Below the pieces are notes generated by a model. It saw only the letters and a program-made list of their open reading frames with translations. It ran no database searches and was not told where the DNA came from. From Acridotheres tristis (taxonomy: Eukaryota; Chordata; Aves; Passeriformes; Sturnidae), in assembly GCA_037013685.1 (NCBI GenBank), contig CM072896.1, forward strand, positions 13,093,444 through 13,157,443: a DNA stretch of 64,000 bases, given 5' to 3'. Position numbers and translations under genes: made by a program. This document shows, in pieces, positions 1 through 12,600 of the stretch (positions are counted from its first letter, which is position 1; every line of letters starts with the position of its first letter).

Positions 1-2399
1 ATCTGCTGCTGAATAATTCACAAAGAATTAATAAAGCATCTGTGCCTCCCCCGAAAAAATAAGGGCAGACCAGTAAAAAAAACAAGTGAAAATGAGTGAG
101 AGAAAATATATTAATAATACATGTCTTTTATCTGGTGAAACCTCAAACTACTCCAGATTCATCTCAATTGCTGTTCATGCTTGCTTAACACCACATCAAG
201 GAGAGACTGCAATTTGACATATTTGGTGCTATATCAAAGCAGCAGAGCAGAAAAGAGATGAGGCTAACAACCTCTCATAGCCAGGAGATGAAGTGCTTGC
301 ACAATACTAGTAAGTAATGGTGGGGATTTTTCTCCCCTTGCAGACAGTGAGAAGGTTGTTCCCAGAGACAAATGCAACTCAATCCTTCAGTCCTGCTGTT
401 TTAAAAACAGTGAAAACTGATCACATCTCAATTATAAAATAATCTGCTGAGATCAGGATGGAATCTCAACAGCAGTGCTGTTCTGTGGATGCTCAGACAC
501 TTGCCATACATTTCTGAATACACAGAGGACTGTCATTAAGTTCTACAACAGTTGTTTTCAAAATCCTTTCTCATACAGCAAAGTTGGTACAATGCTTAAA
601 ACTGAAATGCCAATAGTTTACTTCTTTTATCATTCTAATGAATCTAAACATTTCAAAATCAGAGGTGACACCTTGTTCTAAATGGGAGAAGATTCATACT
701 GCTACTTTTTGATTCCAATTAATAAAAGCATTTGCTAGTCTATAATTTTAATTCACTGCAACTCCATCACTTTCCCCATCTTAAAATGTAAATCCTCTTA
801 TGGGCAAGGACTACAATTGCCATCTCTATCCAATGCAACTGGTAAGGATGCTGGTGATCTACACTTTGTTATTAACCGAGAACAAATAAGGAAGGCTGTT
901 ATTGCCTGCAGGTCATTGACTCTTCTGCCACTTCCTGGGAAACTAAAATGGAAAGGGGAGAGCTGAGGGGAAGCCATAAGCAGTTTAGGATAGCACTGAC
1001 ACTGCTAATAAGTTAGTATCACTTCTCTCCAGTTTTTAAAAAGTATTTTTTAAAGTATTTCTGCTGCTTTTAGAAGATTCATTCTCATATGTAGTGCTCA
1101 CTAATACAGTCACCATTGCAGTAACAGTTTCAGAACTTGTAAATAAGGAGGAAATACCTTAATAAACAAGCTGAAAAATAGAGTTGAGGGATGAAGGTTA
1201 TAACTTTAAAAATTGAAACTACAAATTACAACTGAATCACCATGACAGGGCAGCTTAAGTGAGAAGTGTGGGGACTCTTACTTGATCTGAACTTAGCTCC
1301 ACAAAGGAATCTCATATCACATTTTCTTATAGCAGGTTGAATTATCTAAATGCTCATTAACATAAAACACTTATTCTTACAATGAAAATTACTGTCAAGT
1401 TACAGCCAAACTTTGTTAAGAATTCAAGCAATGATGCATTAAATACTTTTTATTACCTAGTGCCATTTCCCTGACCACAAACAAACTTTCAAAATATTGA
1501 TCCTGGACTCAAAGCTACTTATCGACCCCAGAGCTTCTGCATATTAATACAGGTTTCTAAACCACAGCATTTCAGCAGGAATCTAGGGCAACACTCCTGG
1601 CAGGCACCAGTCCTTAAAAAACACCAGCTGCTGTTGTCAAACTAATTGCACAACTGTTCAAAACAGAATATTTCTTCTTAGTATGTTTTAGCAAGATGCT
1701 ACAGAAAATAACACCCTACTTCAGCTTTGAAATTACTTCAGTTAGGACCCAAATACCAGAGTGAACGTGACAGCATGTTATAGCTAATGTAGGTCATTCT
1801 CCACTTCTTCCTTTCCTCTGCCACCTTTAAAGCACCTAGAAAATAGAACCTCAACTAAAATTATAGAGGGGTTTTAAACCACCAAGTAAAACAAAACTAG
1901 TAACTCGGAAAATAAGAAAAAGAAAACCAGGAAGTATTACTTTTCTGTATCATTTTGAGAGAATAATAAATCTTGCCTATTGGAAACATTTTTGATCATC
2001 TCATCTCATAAAAACCACAAAAATAAAAAAAATTACAGGGAAAAACATCAAGGATAAAGATAATCAGTAGTTTCTATTTGAGAAGCTTAACTGACAAAGC
2101 TCTTCATCTTATAAAAAGCAAGCAACTGAGTTGGGAATATGACACTCAATCTTTGAAAAGATGAATGGCATAGAAAAGGCATATAAAATGCAACTACTAA
2201 CTATTTAAGACAATTAAATTACCCAGCAGATGTTTGAAAGCAAAGAAAAGAAAGTACTGCAGAGCTCACTGCCAAAAATATCAAATCAAAAAGGAACAGA
2301 GCAAATCAACAAATCAGGATCTAATAAATATGTGTAATCACTATCTCAGGAGTGGGACAACAACTAGAGTGGGCACTTGTCCTTCATTTACAATTAGCA

Positions 2400-2630
2400 G
2401 ATAGAATCACTAGGGCTGCAAGAGACCTCAAAGTTCATCAGGTCCAACCATTAGCCAGGCCCTACCATGTTCACCACTAAACCACATCCCCAAGTTCAAT
2501 ATCCACGTGCCTTTTGAATGCTTCCAGGGATGGGGAATTCATCACTTCCCTAGACTCTCATTTCAATGTGTAACTCTCCTTTTAGTGAAGAATTTTTTCC
2601 TAATATCTAACCTAAGCCTCATCTTAAGAT
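2400..2630 (-). mobile_element. CR1 LINE 3' fragment
   Basis: The plus strand reads as the reverse of the CR1 3' end: TAGAATCACTAGGGCTG, then a 'tcatcaggtccaacca' block, 'caccactaaaccacatccc', 'tccagggatggggaattca' and 'gaattttttcctaatat'. All are characteristic of avian CR1 read antisense. The element is 5'-truncated, as is usual for CR1, and diverged by many substitutions, so it is an old insertion. It lacks any reverse-transcriptase frame. Confidence 0.9.
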
Positions 2631-3406
2631 GAATTACCAGTCATAGTTGGAAAGAATCCACAAAGCTTACCCACAAGCCCAACTCCATTTTTAAGGAGTA
2701 CCTATATTGTGAAAAATTCAATTTGCATCACGTTCTATCAGAGATTCAGATCAACTCAAGACTTCCCCTGGGCATCTTAAATTTTGGTTAAAGAAAGGCT
2801 GATAAAACAGCAAACAGAAAGGGAAAAGGCAAAGGGAATGAAAATTATAAAAAGCTTAATATATTTGTGCACTGCAGTGCTGAGCAGCAAAGCCATACAA
2901 CACAGAATGCAGGCAAGAAAGTTTTCACATTCCTTGGATGTTTATTTGATGCTCTAAGGGAAGTCATCACAAAGTTGAATTCTTTCATAGCACTTGGATT
3001 ACTGAGGACACACAAGTTTAAATTAAGAAAGGCAGAGATACGAACAATACTTGGCACAGTTTTCAAAAGCCCTTTAAGACATTTCATTAAAAAAAAGCAG
3101 AGAACACCAAAATAAAGGTGGTTTAGTGTCACCCATTGTCATATTACAGAAAATCATTAACTAGGCTAATGAAGGCTGGGATAATCCAATTTTAATGAAA
3201 ATTGCCACATGCATATATTTGTATGAGGGATGTGGATGAACATTAACTATATAAAGGAATTTCCAAAATAATATAGGAATACAGAAAAAATGTCATATCC
3301 ACAAGATTTTACAGCTTCATGATCAGCAAGTCAACAAATTAGCATCAGCTCTGTAACCTGTAGTTAACACTTCATTTCTTTCTACCATTCAAAAGAACAT
3401 CCTCAC

Positions 3407-3643
3407 CTACTTCAAATGTCAGAGGGATGAGGAAGCCTTGCAAATTCTGGGAAGCAGATTCCGCATTGTCCCGGTTTGTTAACTTGAGCAAAGCACACTG
3501 AACACAGCAGAGGGCAGCAGTTCTCCACTGCCGCATTTCCCTGCTTGCAACAGCAGCCTTTAAAGGTAAGAATGCAAACCACTCAAGACGAGAGTATATT
3601 CCTGCTTCCCAAGACTTCTTTTTACAGAAGTACACTTCAATCT
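3407..3643 (-). other. Unidentified exon-like segment 2
   Basis: On the minus strand a T-rich tract and CTGTAG acceptor lead into a frame with EWFAFLPLKAAVASREMRQW, then CVQCALLKLTNRDNAES and QGFLIPLTFEVG, ending at TAG followed by GTGAGG, a good donor. The composition is balanced and helix-like, somewhat like a HEAT-type repeat, but I cannot name a protein. Strand and proximity match the other segment. A real gene nested in this DLG1 intron is not known to me, so chance or a decayed copy remains more likely. Confidence 0.2.
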
Positions 3644-3761
3644 CTACAGAGACCGACCAAAAAAAAAAAATTAAAAATAAAATATCACTATGATATACAA
3701 GCGTCAGATCTGAACTAAAAACAAAACCAGGGAAAAACAAGGTTTTCATTTTCTTCGTTAC

Positions 3762-3857
3762 AGTCACAATCTGGTGCCCAAGTTGTTTCAACGTGCTGTT
3801 TATAAATCGCAGAGCACTGGTAAGCCGATGAACAGAACCTAAATTTTCTTTGAGTCC
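3762..3857 (-). other. Unidentified exon-like segment 1
   Basis: On the minus strand a good acceptor (GTTCATTCAG) precedes exactly 32 codons, followed by GTAACG, a fair donor. The peptide begins GLKENLGSVHRLTSALRF and ends in LKQLGHQIVT, a helical, low-bias composition unlike the random intron frames nearby. I do not recognise the family. It could be an alternative exon, a decayed retrocopy or chance. It lies 119 bases upstream (minus strand) of a second exon-like segment. Confidence 0.2.
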
Positions 3858-4871
3858 CTGAATGAACAGATGAAGAAACATTTAATTAGCGGTAGAAAAT
3901 ATAAAGGCTTTCAGATTGCCAGTTAGCAGTCAGAGTTGAAACAATCCTATTTTGAAATTAACTTTCCTGTTTAGAGTTATTAGCTATGTACTTTTACAAT
4001 CCCTGTGACAGTAGAGATACATTAGAATATGCTAAAAATGGTACTTAAAGGATTTGAGATGACTGAAAATTTTTTTTTTTGGATCCAACCCAATCTGATT
4101 ATTTTTGTTCAAAATGCAGAGTGGGATAGATTTTTCAGCTAGGTCTCTCATACAACCTAAAGACATAATAAACAATTTAATATGATCTTTAAAATCATCT
4201 AGCTACATCATAATGAACTTGTGTTATCTACATTATTGTTATAAAAGTCTTTTATTAACTAATTACTTTAGCAGCAAGGATCCTTTTGATTTCCAGCTTT
4301 AATTTATTTTGGCTTAATTCATATTGTTCCCATTTCAGCATCATCTCATTTGAAAAGTCACTACCATCTTTTGGGTTTGGAAACATATTCCCTAAGCCAT
4401 CAAGACAAAGTCTTCCAGCTTTTTATTTTTCCTGCCCCTCCTTCCCAGACAGCACTTCCCTCACCACTCTAATAGTGTATGTGCAGCGGCTTCCAGCTGT
4501 GTATGTGCAATTTGCAGTGGCCCTTATTTAACACACTGTAAAAAACAGAACTTTTCCATCTCCTCAGAATACCCTGATGGCCTCCAAAGAACATTTCAAT
4601 CAGTCAAAATAAGATCAAGAACAGAGTTATAAAGACCATGGAGGTTCTAGCTCAACTACAGACTTCTTTCCATTACCTGAATTGTAGTTCCTGGCCTAAA
4701 ACCAGCTGTGTACATCAGATCCTGTAAACAAACTATTAGGAAGATAAGAATAAAGAAATTGATCCACTTCTCACCATACAAGTGATGTTTATTTCCAGGA
4801 AATTTTCTACAAACAGCTTTTAAGATGCATTTATTAATAACAGATCACGAAGTTAAATACTAAGTTAACTA

Positions 4872-4885
4872 CTTCGTTAACGAAG
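4872..4885. repeat. 14-bp perfect palindrome
   Basis: CTTCGTTAACGAAG is fully self-complementary and lies among further GTTAA motifs. The core resembles an HNF1-type half-site arrangement, but it could be chance. Confidence 0.6.
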
Positions 4886-5935
4886 AATTCCCTCGCCATT
4901 TCCTTTGCCTGAAGAAAGATGAAACCCAGCAGGTAAGACATTTCATATAACAAAATAGTCCTCTTTATGCCTTCTTGACTAACTATTATTATAGAGCTTA
5001 ATTACAAATAGCAGCAGAAAGGTGATTTGGTTGAGAATTCTTTTTAAAATTAACTACAACAGCATCATCACTTCAGACTGCAGAATTACAACAGAAATTT
5101 CTTCTTCATTTTGAGTCTGGAGGTCTTTTGAGGAGAACTGTACCTGAACTAACTAAACTAAAGCTAAAGCAAGAAAAGAAGTAGATTTTCCAGACTCAGT
5201 CACATGATAAATATTTGCATTTTACCACAACAGAATGGCTTGGGTTTTAGTTTTTTGGTTTTTTTCCAAATGGAAAAATAGCAGACTGAAGAATCAGAAA
5301 GAAGTCTCCTTCTGGGTAAAACATTTACAAAAACATACAGGAATATACTACAAGTCAAATGTGTACAGTTTTGAGCATACAAAAGTGAAAGGCTTTTAAT
5401 TACAGGAGAAAAACAGACCAAGTTAATTATTATAACACTCTATCTACAGTGTGCTATCTATTCCACAGATAAATAAAGTACAAGAATCTTGCAAGAATGC
5501 AAGAAGTGACTGCTCCATTCCAAATTCAGTGCTACCACAGCCCACCACCCCAGCAGCTGGAAAGCCCAGGTCAGAAGAGCTTTTGGAGTTTACTTAAGAG
5601 AAAAGCTATGGAGCTTGAGATACAAGATGTGCAAGTGGTGTGCCACCTGCACAAGGTGCAAACAAAGCACTCCCCAGCAGTGGTGTCTTCACCAGGTAAT
5701 AAAAGCACCCCAAATGCTGGTGACTAAATGCAATTATCACACAATTTTTCCAACAGGCAAGAAAGAATAGCCAGAGGAGTAAGAATTCTCTGCAGTGGTT
5801 CTCCATCTCAATGGCACATTTGAGAGAACTGTGAATGAAGGCTGGCACATGCAGCCCGGACAAGACAAGACCAAAAATGTCCTCAACAAATCTTATTTGT
5901 GGCACACGTAAACTCAGTGTTAGAGCACAAAGATT

Positions 5936-5954
5936 GAAGGAAGGAAGGAAGGAA
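5936..5954 (+). repeat. Short AAGG tetranucleotide repeat
   Basis: Four to five AAGG units in a row, purine-only on the plus strand. Confidence 0.85.
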
Positions 5955-8900
5955 TTATTGTTCTAATGTTTTCACAGCATAGAGGGTAGGGAATCATTCC
6001 TCCAGGCAGTATAGGTTTGTCACTAAAACCCCCTAAGGCCTCTTCATTCTTTGTTGGGCGTTTCGATTAATTCAGAAAATGCTGATGATTCCTGCCCACA
6101 CTGACCCTTTGGAAAGCAGCTCTCAGTTATACTTCAAGTATGCATTAGAATTTCATTAAAGAATGTCCTTCCCTCCTCCAAACCACGATATGGCAATGTA
6201 TGGTCTTGAACGAAATATATCTTACAAACACAAACCTAACAAGGTTGAATATCCCTTAAATAGGTGATGGTCTCCACCTGAACATGTTTTAAACATTTTA
6301 CTTTTTTTGGTCTGGTAAATACCAGTTCTAGGAATGAGATTCAAGTAATGTTATTCCCACTTATGAAAGTATGAGTAATACTCCCTGACAAAACATCAGA
6401 CTATGATTAAGCCTCAAATAAAGTGTAAAAACACCCCTCATGCTAACAAAGCCCTGGTGCAATGCACTGCATTGACAAAAGAAGTGATCAAGTACAGTAC
6501 TGGCTAGTAAAACAAATCTGACTAGCAGCATACCAGATAATCAGCCAGTGAGCTCAGCCATCCTGAAATCTCACTTCAAATAAGAGAGGAAGCCTTTTGG
6601 GGTTTTTGCCATGAGGAAATTGAAATAGCTCTGTCTACTGAAGGAATCGTGTTGGAGACCATATGCCCAACTACGAACAACCCTACGTTTATTCACCCAC
6701 TGTTTTCTCCCACTGTTTTCATTACAACAAGAAACTATGCCAAAGTTGTTCACTCAGAGGGTCCAGTTCCATGAGCAGCAGCCAAACTGAGCAAACAGTT
6801 TGATTCTGCTGCAGAGAATCACTGCTCTTCTCACTTTCTCCTTCCTAAAGTGTTGAGCTGTTAAGTCTTAGCATTTTACCTGCCTTTTCACAGGCATCTG
6901 AATCACTTGAACTGCTCAACAGTTAACAACTCTCCATCCCAGCAGCTATCTTTCAATAGTGCTTGTTTGACTTTTCCATGAGCTTCTTTTCACTCAGTAG
7001 CCAGCAGATGAGTTCTACCAGAGTCCTACCAGGTTCCTAGCAGGTGATCAGTGAACAGAACAGGGTGGAACCATTCTCAGCAGCACCAACTGGGCTTCAC
7101 AGTCACTTGTGAAGCCACAGATTGAATTCTTTTCCCAAAGTAAATAAGGTCAGCAAAGCAAAAGTGATAAGGAATGAATGTTTCACCACTCTGCTACCAT
7201 TAATACCTGGAAAATTACTCAGGTTATGATCATCAGCTTCCCTGAAATAAATCCACACAAGTTCCGACCAGGCAAATGGAGTGACAAAAATGCTTTGAAA
7301 GGGCCTTATTTGTAGGATTGATTTCAGGAAGTTATTCTCCTATTTTACTACTATATTCAGCATCTCTAGTCTAAACATGTTCCACACCATGTTCTCAGAG
7401 TCAGTCCAACTCCCTGGTGCAATAACCAAATATAACCCATTTGTCACTTATTTCTAGTATTAATTAGCAGCTTTTTCATTTAAAGCAGAAGGGAGAAATA
7501 AGTACAAACACACACAATAACACAAGAGCTTCATGTAAAATTCATAAGCTTCATATAAATATCTTGGGTGCCTGGTATCCAGTTTCTTGGAGCAAAAAAA
7601 CTCCAATAAATACCAGTATCACTGATGCCAGCATGAATAACTATACAGTCCTATTAACTCCTTGGTTATCAATTAAGCAAACCTGTGTACTTGCAGCCAT
7701 TCAGAGAGAGCAAGCAAACACAAGTAAACAAAGATTAACTTAAAAGATGCTCTGTATAAAAAGCAAACACCACAGATTTATACCTTTGTTTTATATTCTA
7801 TGCACATTTTGATGAGACTAGATAATCCAGATAAGGGAAAGCTAAAGAATACTACAGAGCAAGTGCCCCTGGCTCAGGAAGTTCTTGAGTCCTAAATTGC
7901 TGTTGGTTAGGAGAAGAACAAATAACAAGTTAACAGAAAGAGAACTCTGAAATCCAGACAACTTCCTTTGAAAGAAGTTAAATGCAGAAAGATTCCTTGT
8001 AATCGATACACGATGTAATGTAAATTTCTACTAATGATTTGCCTTAAGTTAGTCTAAATTTTCCCATACTTCGTCATACAGCTTTTCAGATTTTGCATAC
8101 CAGGTACCTTCAATAATTTCCTCCATCATCACTCTCTGCCACCTGCATCACTCTTGATGCCATCAGTAATGGCCTTAAAACATATTCATCAAACATACTC
8201 ATTCATTCTTCAAAACTCTGAGAAACCACTTTCCATCCATAGAATCCAAAACATAGTATTTCTTTCTTTCTTTAGCTACAACCTCTGGAGCTGACCACCA
8301 GCTATCTGACGTTGCACTGGGCTTCTTTATTTGTCCTGTAGAGATTAGAAGCATGACTCTCTGCCTAAGTTAATTCTGTATATTCAAACTTCAAACTCTT
8401 TAAAGGGCTGTTCACAACCACAAATACAGACAGTTGGGACATCATTTCTCCTGGCATGACCACAAAGTCAGTATTCTCACTGATTTTGTCAAATAACCTT
8501 TAAACCAAATATGGTAAACATTCCTCACACACTTGGTCTCCTATTCCACATCAAAATTGGCCAATCCTTTAGATTGCAGACAACCATCCTTGATTTTAAC
8601 ACTTCCCAACTATCTAGTAGGCACCGTTTTCTTTGGCATTGCAATATACATCAAGCTTACATGCAAGAGCAGTATCATACCATCTGTGGATGCTGCCAAC
8701 ATTAGAGTTGCACCATTTTTTCACTTCCCAAAGCTCTTATGACTGATTCTGTACCCTTTTCTTCAACACTGTAACCAGATGACATAGCAAAGTCAAATGA
8801 TTTACTATTAGCATTATTTAACTTGCTTACCAGAAAGCTAGGACTTATCCAATCAAATACGTTTGGAAAGCAATTTGCTTTTTATTGAGGACATGGAATG

Positions 8901-9319
8901 TTGGCAAAAAGTCCTTGGCCAAAACCCATTATGACACACCAGCCACATGTGCCAACTTGGAAGAGCTGCTGTGTACTATTAAGTACTGAAAGCATTTCTT
9001 AAGCTTTCAGTGTAAAAATTGCCCATATAACTCATTTACATCTCATCTACTATTTTAAATTCAAAATTCTGTATTTTGTTCCTCCACTTAAGAAAACAAA
9101 TTCTTTTGGGCCCACCAAGTAATTTCTCCATCAAGTTTATACATAAAGCTTGCTTTTCACTGTTTCTATTTTCACACAATTGCCTCTCACATTTTATTTC
9201 CTACCAACAGCAAAGCTTTCCGGTATTATGCACACAGTACATAATACCAAAGGCTAAAACTTGCATTGCAACCTCTCTTTGTGTTTCTTCAAACACTTGT
9301 TAGACCTGGAATATAGGAT

Positions 9320-9635
9320 GTGTTACAGTGGAAAACCACCAAGATGGTCTCTTGGCTGAAGCACAGTGAAGAAAGGTTCAGGGAACCGGGCTTGTTCACC
9401 CAGAGAAAGGCACTGGGCAGGAGCTGGTAACAGCCTTCTCATATCCAAGAGGAAACAGTAAGAAAACAAAACTGGGCCCTTGTGCACAGCAGGAGGAGAG
9501 AATACTTTAAGTGAGACAGGCTGAGGGTGCTTACAAAACCAAATCAAAGCCCTAAGTGACCTGGTCTAAGTTGATGCTGCCCCTTCTTTAAGCAGATGGT
9601 TGGACAGGATCACTTTCAGTGCAAATTCAATTACG
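9320..9635 (+). mobile_element. CR1 LINE 3' fragment
   Basis: In the plus direction it resembles the CR1 3' region, from 'aagatggtctcttggctgaa' near 9345 through a purine-rich section to 'aagcagatggttggacagg' near 9590-9610, the diverged equivalent of the CR1 'gttggactcgatgatct' block. It is strongly diverged and its ends are approximate. A 74-residue frame on the other strand (9323-9547) is an artefact of this repeat. Confidence 0.65.
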
Positions 9636-12600
9636 CACAATTCATTTAAGCTGAGGCAAATTCCAAAAACTGACTAGAACAACAGTGGGACTCTGAACTA
9701 CAGTGAAAGGCACGGCCAAGTGAGGAAAGCTGCAGGAATCAAACTCAGTGTCACCTACCCCACTTCAGCCATGCCAGCTGTAACTGTGCTCCTGTGGTCA
9801 GGCACCTTGCACCCACACCATGAGCTCAGACCCAGAATTTATGAGGTTTAAGTTTTACAATTTAGGAAAAAACCCTTCACCTTTCTCCCTTAGTAACAGG
9901 TTGATGCATTTTACATTTTCCTCTCCCAAAATACTGGAGTTTGGCTACTGTCAGAAAAAAGCAGTTTCACACTGATACTGCTCTGGAGCAGTCCAAGCAG
10001 GATGCCTCTTAGTATTTTGAAATAAAAATGGTACAAAACAATTGTTTTTTCACACTTGTCAGGCTAGATATATTATTTAAAGCTATTCTAGATCATTGTC
10101 ATTTTAAATTCAACTGCTTCACTGGAAGTATACTATGGAACAAAGTTAAGAATGACTGCTAAAAATTGCTTTTTCTGGAAAAATCAACGACTTTTCATAT
10201 TCTGTATTTTTAAGTGCCATGAATTCATTTAAAACTGTGACTTAAATAAAAATCATTACTGTAAGCTCAGCCCACGTGCCTGCTCTTAATAGTATCCATG
10301 GTTGCAGTGATGCAAATTTGCCTACCTACATCAAACCAATGTGCCCACATAAGGAAGAAAAAATACTGTATTAATCAGTATTCTTTGCACTAGATGTGGG
10401 CAAAGTAAACCAGTTAGAACCTTTGAAGACAGGACAGAAATTAGTTTAAGGACCTGTTCATCTATTGTGACTAGATCTGAATTCTGAATTAAGCAAAACA
10501 AATGTCAAAGATCAAATTAGAAAAGACTTCTCATATCCACTAGAAAATGCATCTCACTGGCCAAATTCTTCTCTTCCCTAGTCAGAAATAGAGAGTAACA
10601 ATGAATTGTTTCAAATATGCTTCCACTCAAGGTAGAAAAAGGGAAAGCATTTAATATTTTTACTAATCCTATCATACATTTTACATTAATGCTGATTTCA
10701 AAATTGCCTTCCTTACATGCATTGATTTTTCTTGAGATTTGAAATACAGGTTTATGCACAAAACCAAGGAATGTACTTTTCATTAGATGACAACTTCTGA
10801 GTAATTAAATACACACAGGTACACATGGAAGCAAACAGTTCTTTTCTAAGCCCCACTTTAACTAAATAGCTTTAGTTGAAGCTACAAGGTACTACAGCAG
10901 CATTTAGTTAAATGAGGCAAAAGCTTCACCAGGAGCAGGCAGGAAGGATGAAGTGCTTATAACTGCAGGTGGAAATGCACCATCAGTCTACCCCCATGTA
11001 AGTCTGTGCTGTGTAGAGATGATCTCTCCCTCTCCTCAACATTTCTGTGAGCAGTCTTACTTTCTTAGCTAGGCTAATCATACAAAAAACCAACTTTTTT
11101 TCACAGAATGTTTTCTGCTGGCTTAACTTTCCATATAAATTGTCTTCCTGCTCTTAGACAAGTAGATATGTGAAGGTGAACAAATACACAAAATAAAACG
11201 AAAGTTAAGCACTTTAGTTATAAAAACGACAGCTCTGCCTCTGCATTTTTAAAAATAAGTACAATAAAATTAAGGTACATATCAATATAAATGAAGTGAA
11301 GCAATCAATATCCAATCCCCATCTCACTGTACAAAAGAGACTATTCTAAAATGCTACAAATTAATATCACTCAAACATGACTTTAAAGGGTATATTTAAC
11401 TTCCAAAAAAACTGTGACAGTTCAGACACCAGAAAGACTCCTTTGCTTGTGAGAGACAAGGTAATTTCATTCATTCCACAGTCAGCCTTTGGTTCCTTGT
11501 TTCAAAAAACACGGAAAGCATCTTTCCTTTTATAAAAGCTATCATTAAATTCACCAAATATTCTCAAAGATGTTCAATTTTATTCTACTTCTTGAGAAGT
11601 TTGTATAAGCAAATTTTATGGCTTCAAATTATCCAGAAGAATGCTAGAAGTTAAATCAATTTATAAAAAAAAATAAACTAGAAACTATCTCAACATCCAG
11701 GGAAAGGGGAGCAATATAGAACAATTTTACTACCTAAAGGAAAATAAAAAGCCTCACCAAGCCAATGTTTCAGAAGCACAGTACTAATATATTACATTTA
11801 TGCATCAGATTTTATCTTTAGCAGTTACAAGTGGATTGCATTAAAAACAAACTTACATAAAACTTTATCCTAGCACAGAAATGATGACACTAAGTTATCT
11901 GAGTGGCTTCATCTCAAAGCAGCAAGACATCAAAATAATAAAGCATCTTGAAATATATCCATCCCTAACACGATTTGCCAGATTAATCTTTTTCTCTTTG
12001 GTTATTATTTTAAACATATCCTGATAAAGGTTATGTAAAACATAATTTGGAATTTCTTATTCTATTTCAGCACATTTAAAGAGAGTGAATTTTTACAAGA
12101 GAGTGCCTTACTGCAGAACGAGGGGGAAAAAAAAAAATCATTCTACTACACTTTTCAATATGTGCATAATTAGCTCTTCAAAACATTCACATCTATGATT
12201 GTTCTTAGCAACAACTACGGAATTTATTTTGACGATCTGTGCAGTTTAAAGTGTAAAAAACATCAACCAGAAAACCATCAAGGCATTTTCATTACAGGTA
12301 GTAAAAACTGGAAGAAAGCTTCAACGAGAACTTCCAACATTGTAGGCATTAATCAAAAGCTTTATCATCTTACCTTTGTTGTTACAATGCATAAGCAATC
12401 CATCGTTTCAGCATAGCAGGTATATTTCCAAACATTTAAAAGGTTTATTTTCAGTCACAGCTAAACACCATCTCAACAGAATGAGAAAAAGCACACTTCT
12501 TTAATAGTCAAAACAGTTGAGTGAGTGCCAGGATTCCCTTTGGATTCATTCAGAGGTAGAAACACCGTGGAGAAAAAGCAGAAGGCTAAAATACAAATCC

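Noticed and set aside
8511..9303. Several 64-75 codon plus-strand frames
   Set aside because: Short AT-rich frames with no homology that I recognise; expected by chance in 64 kb.
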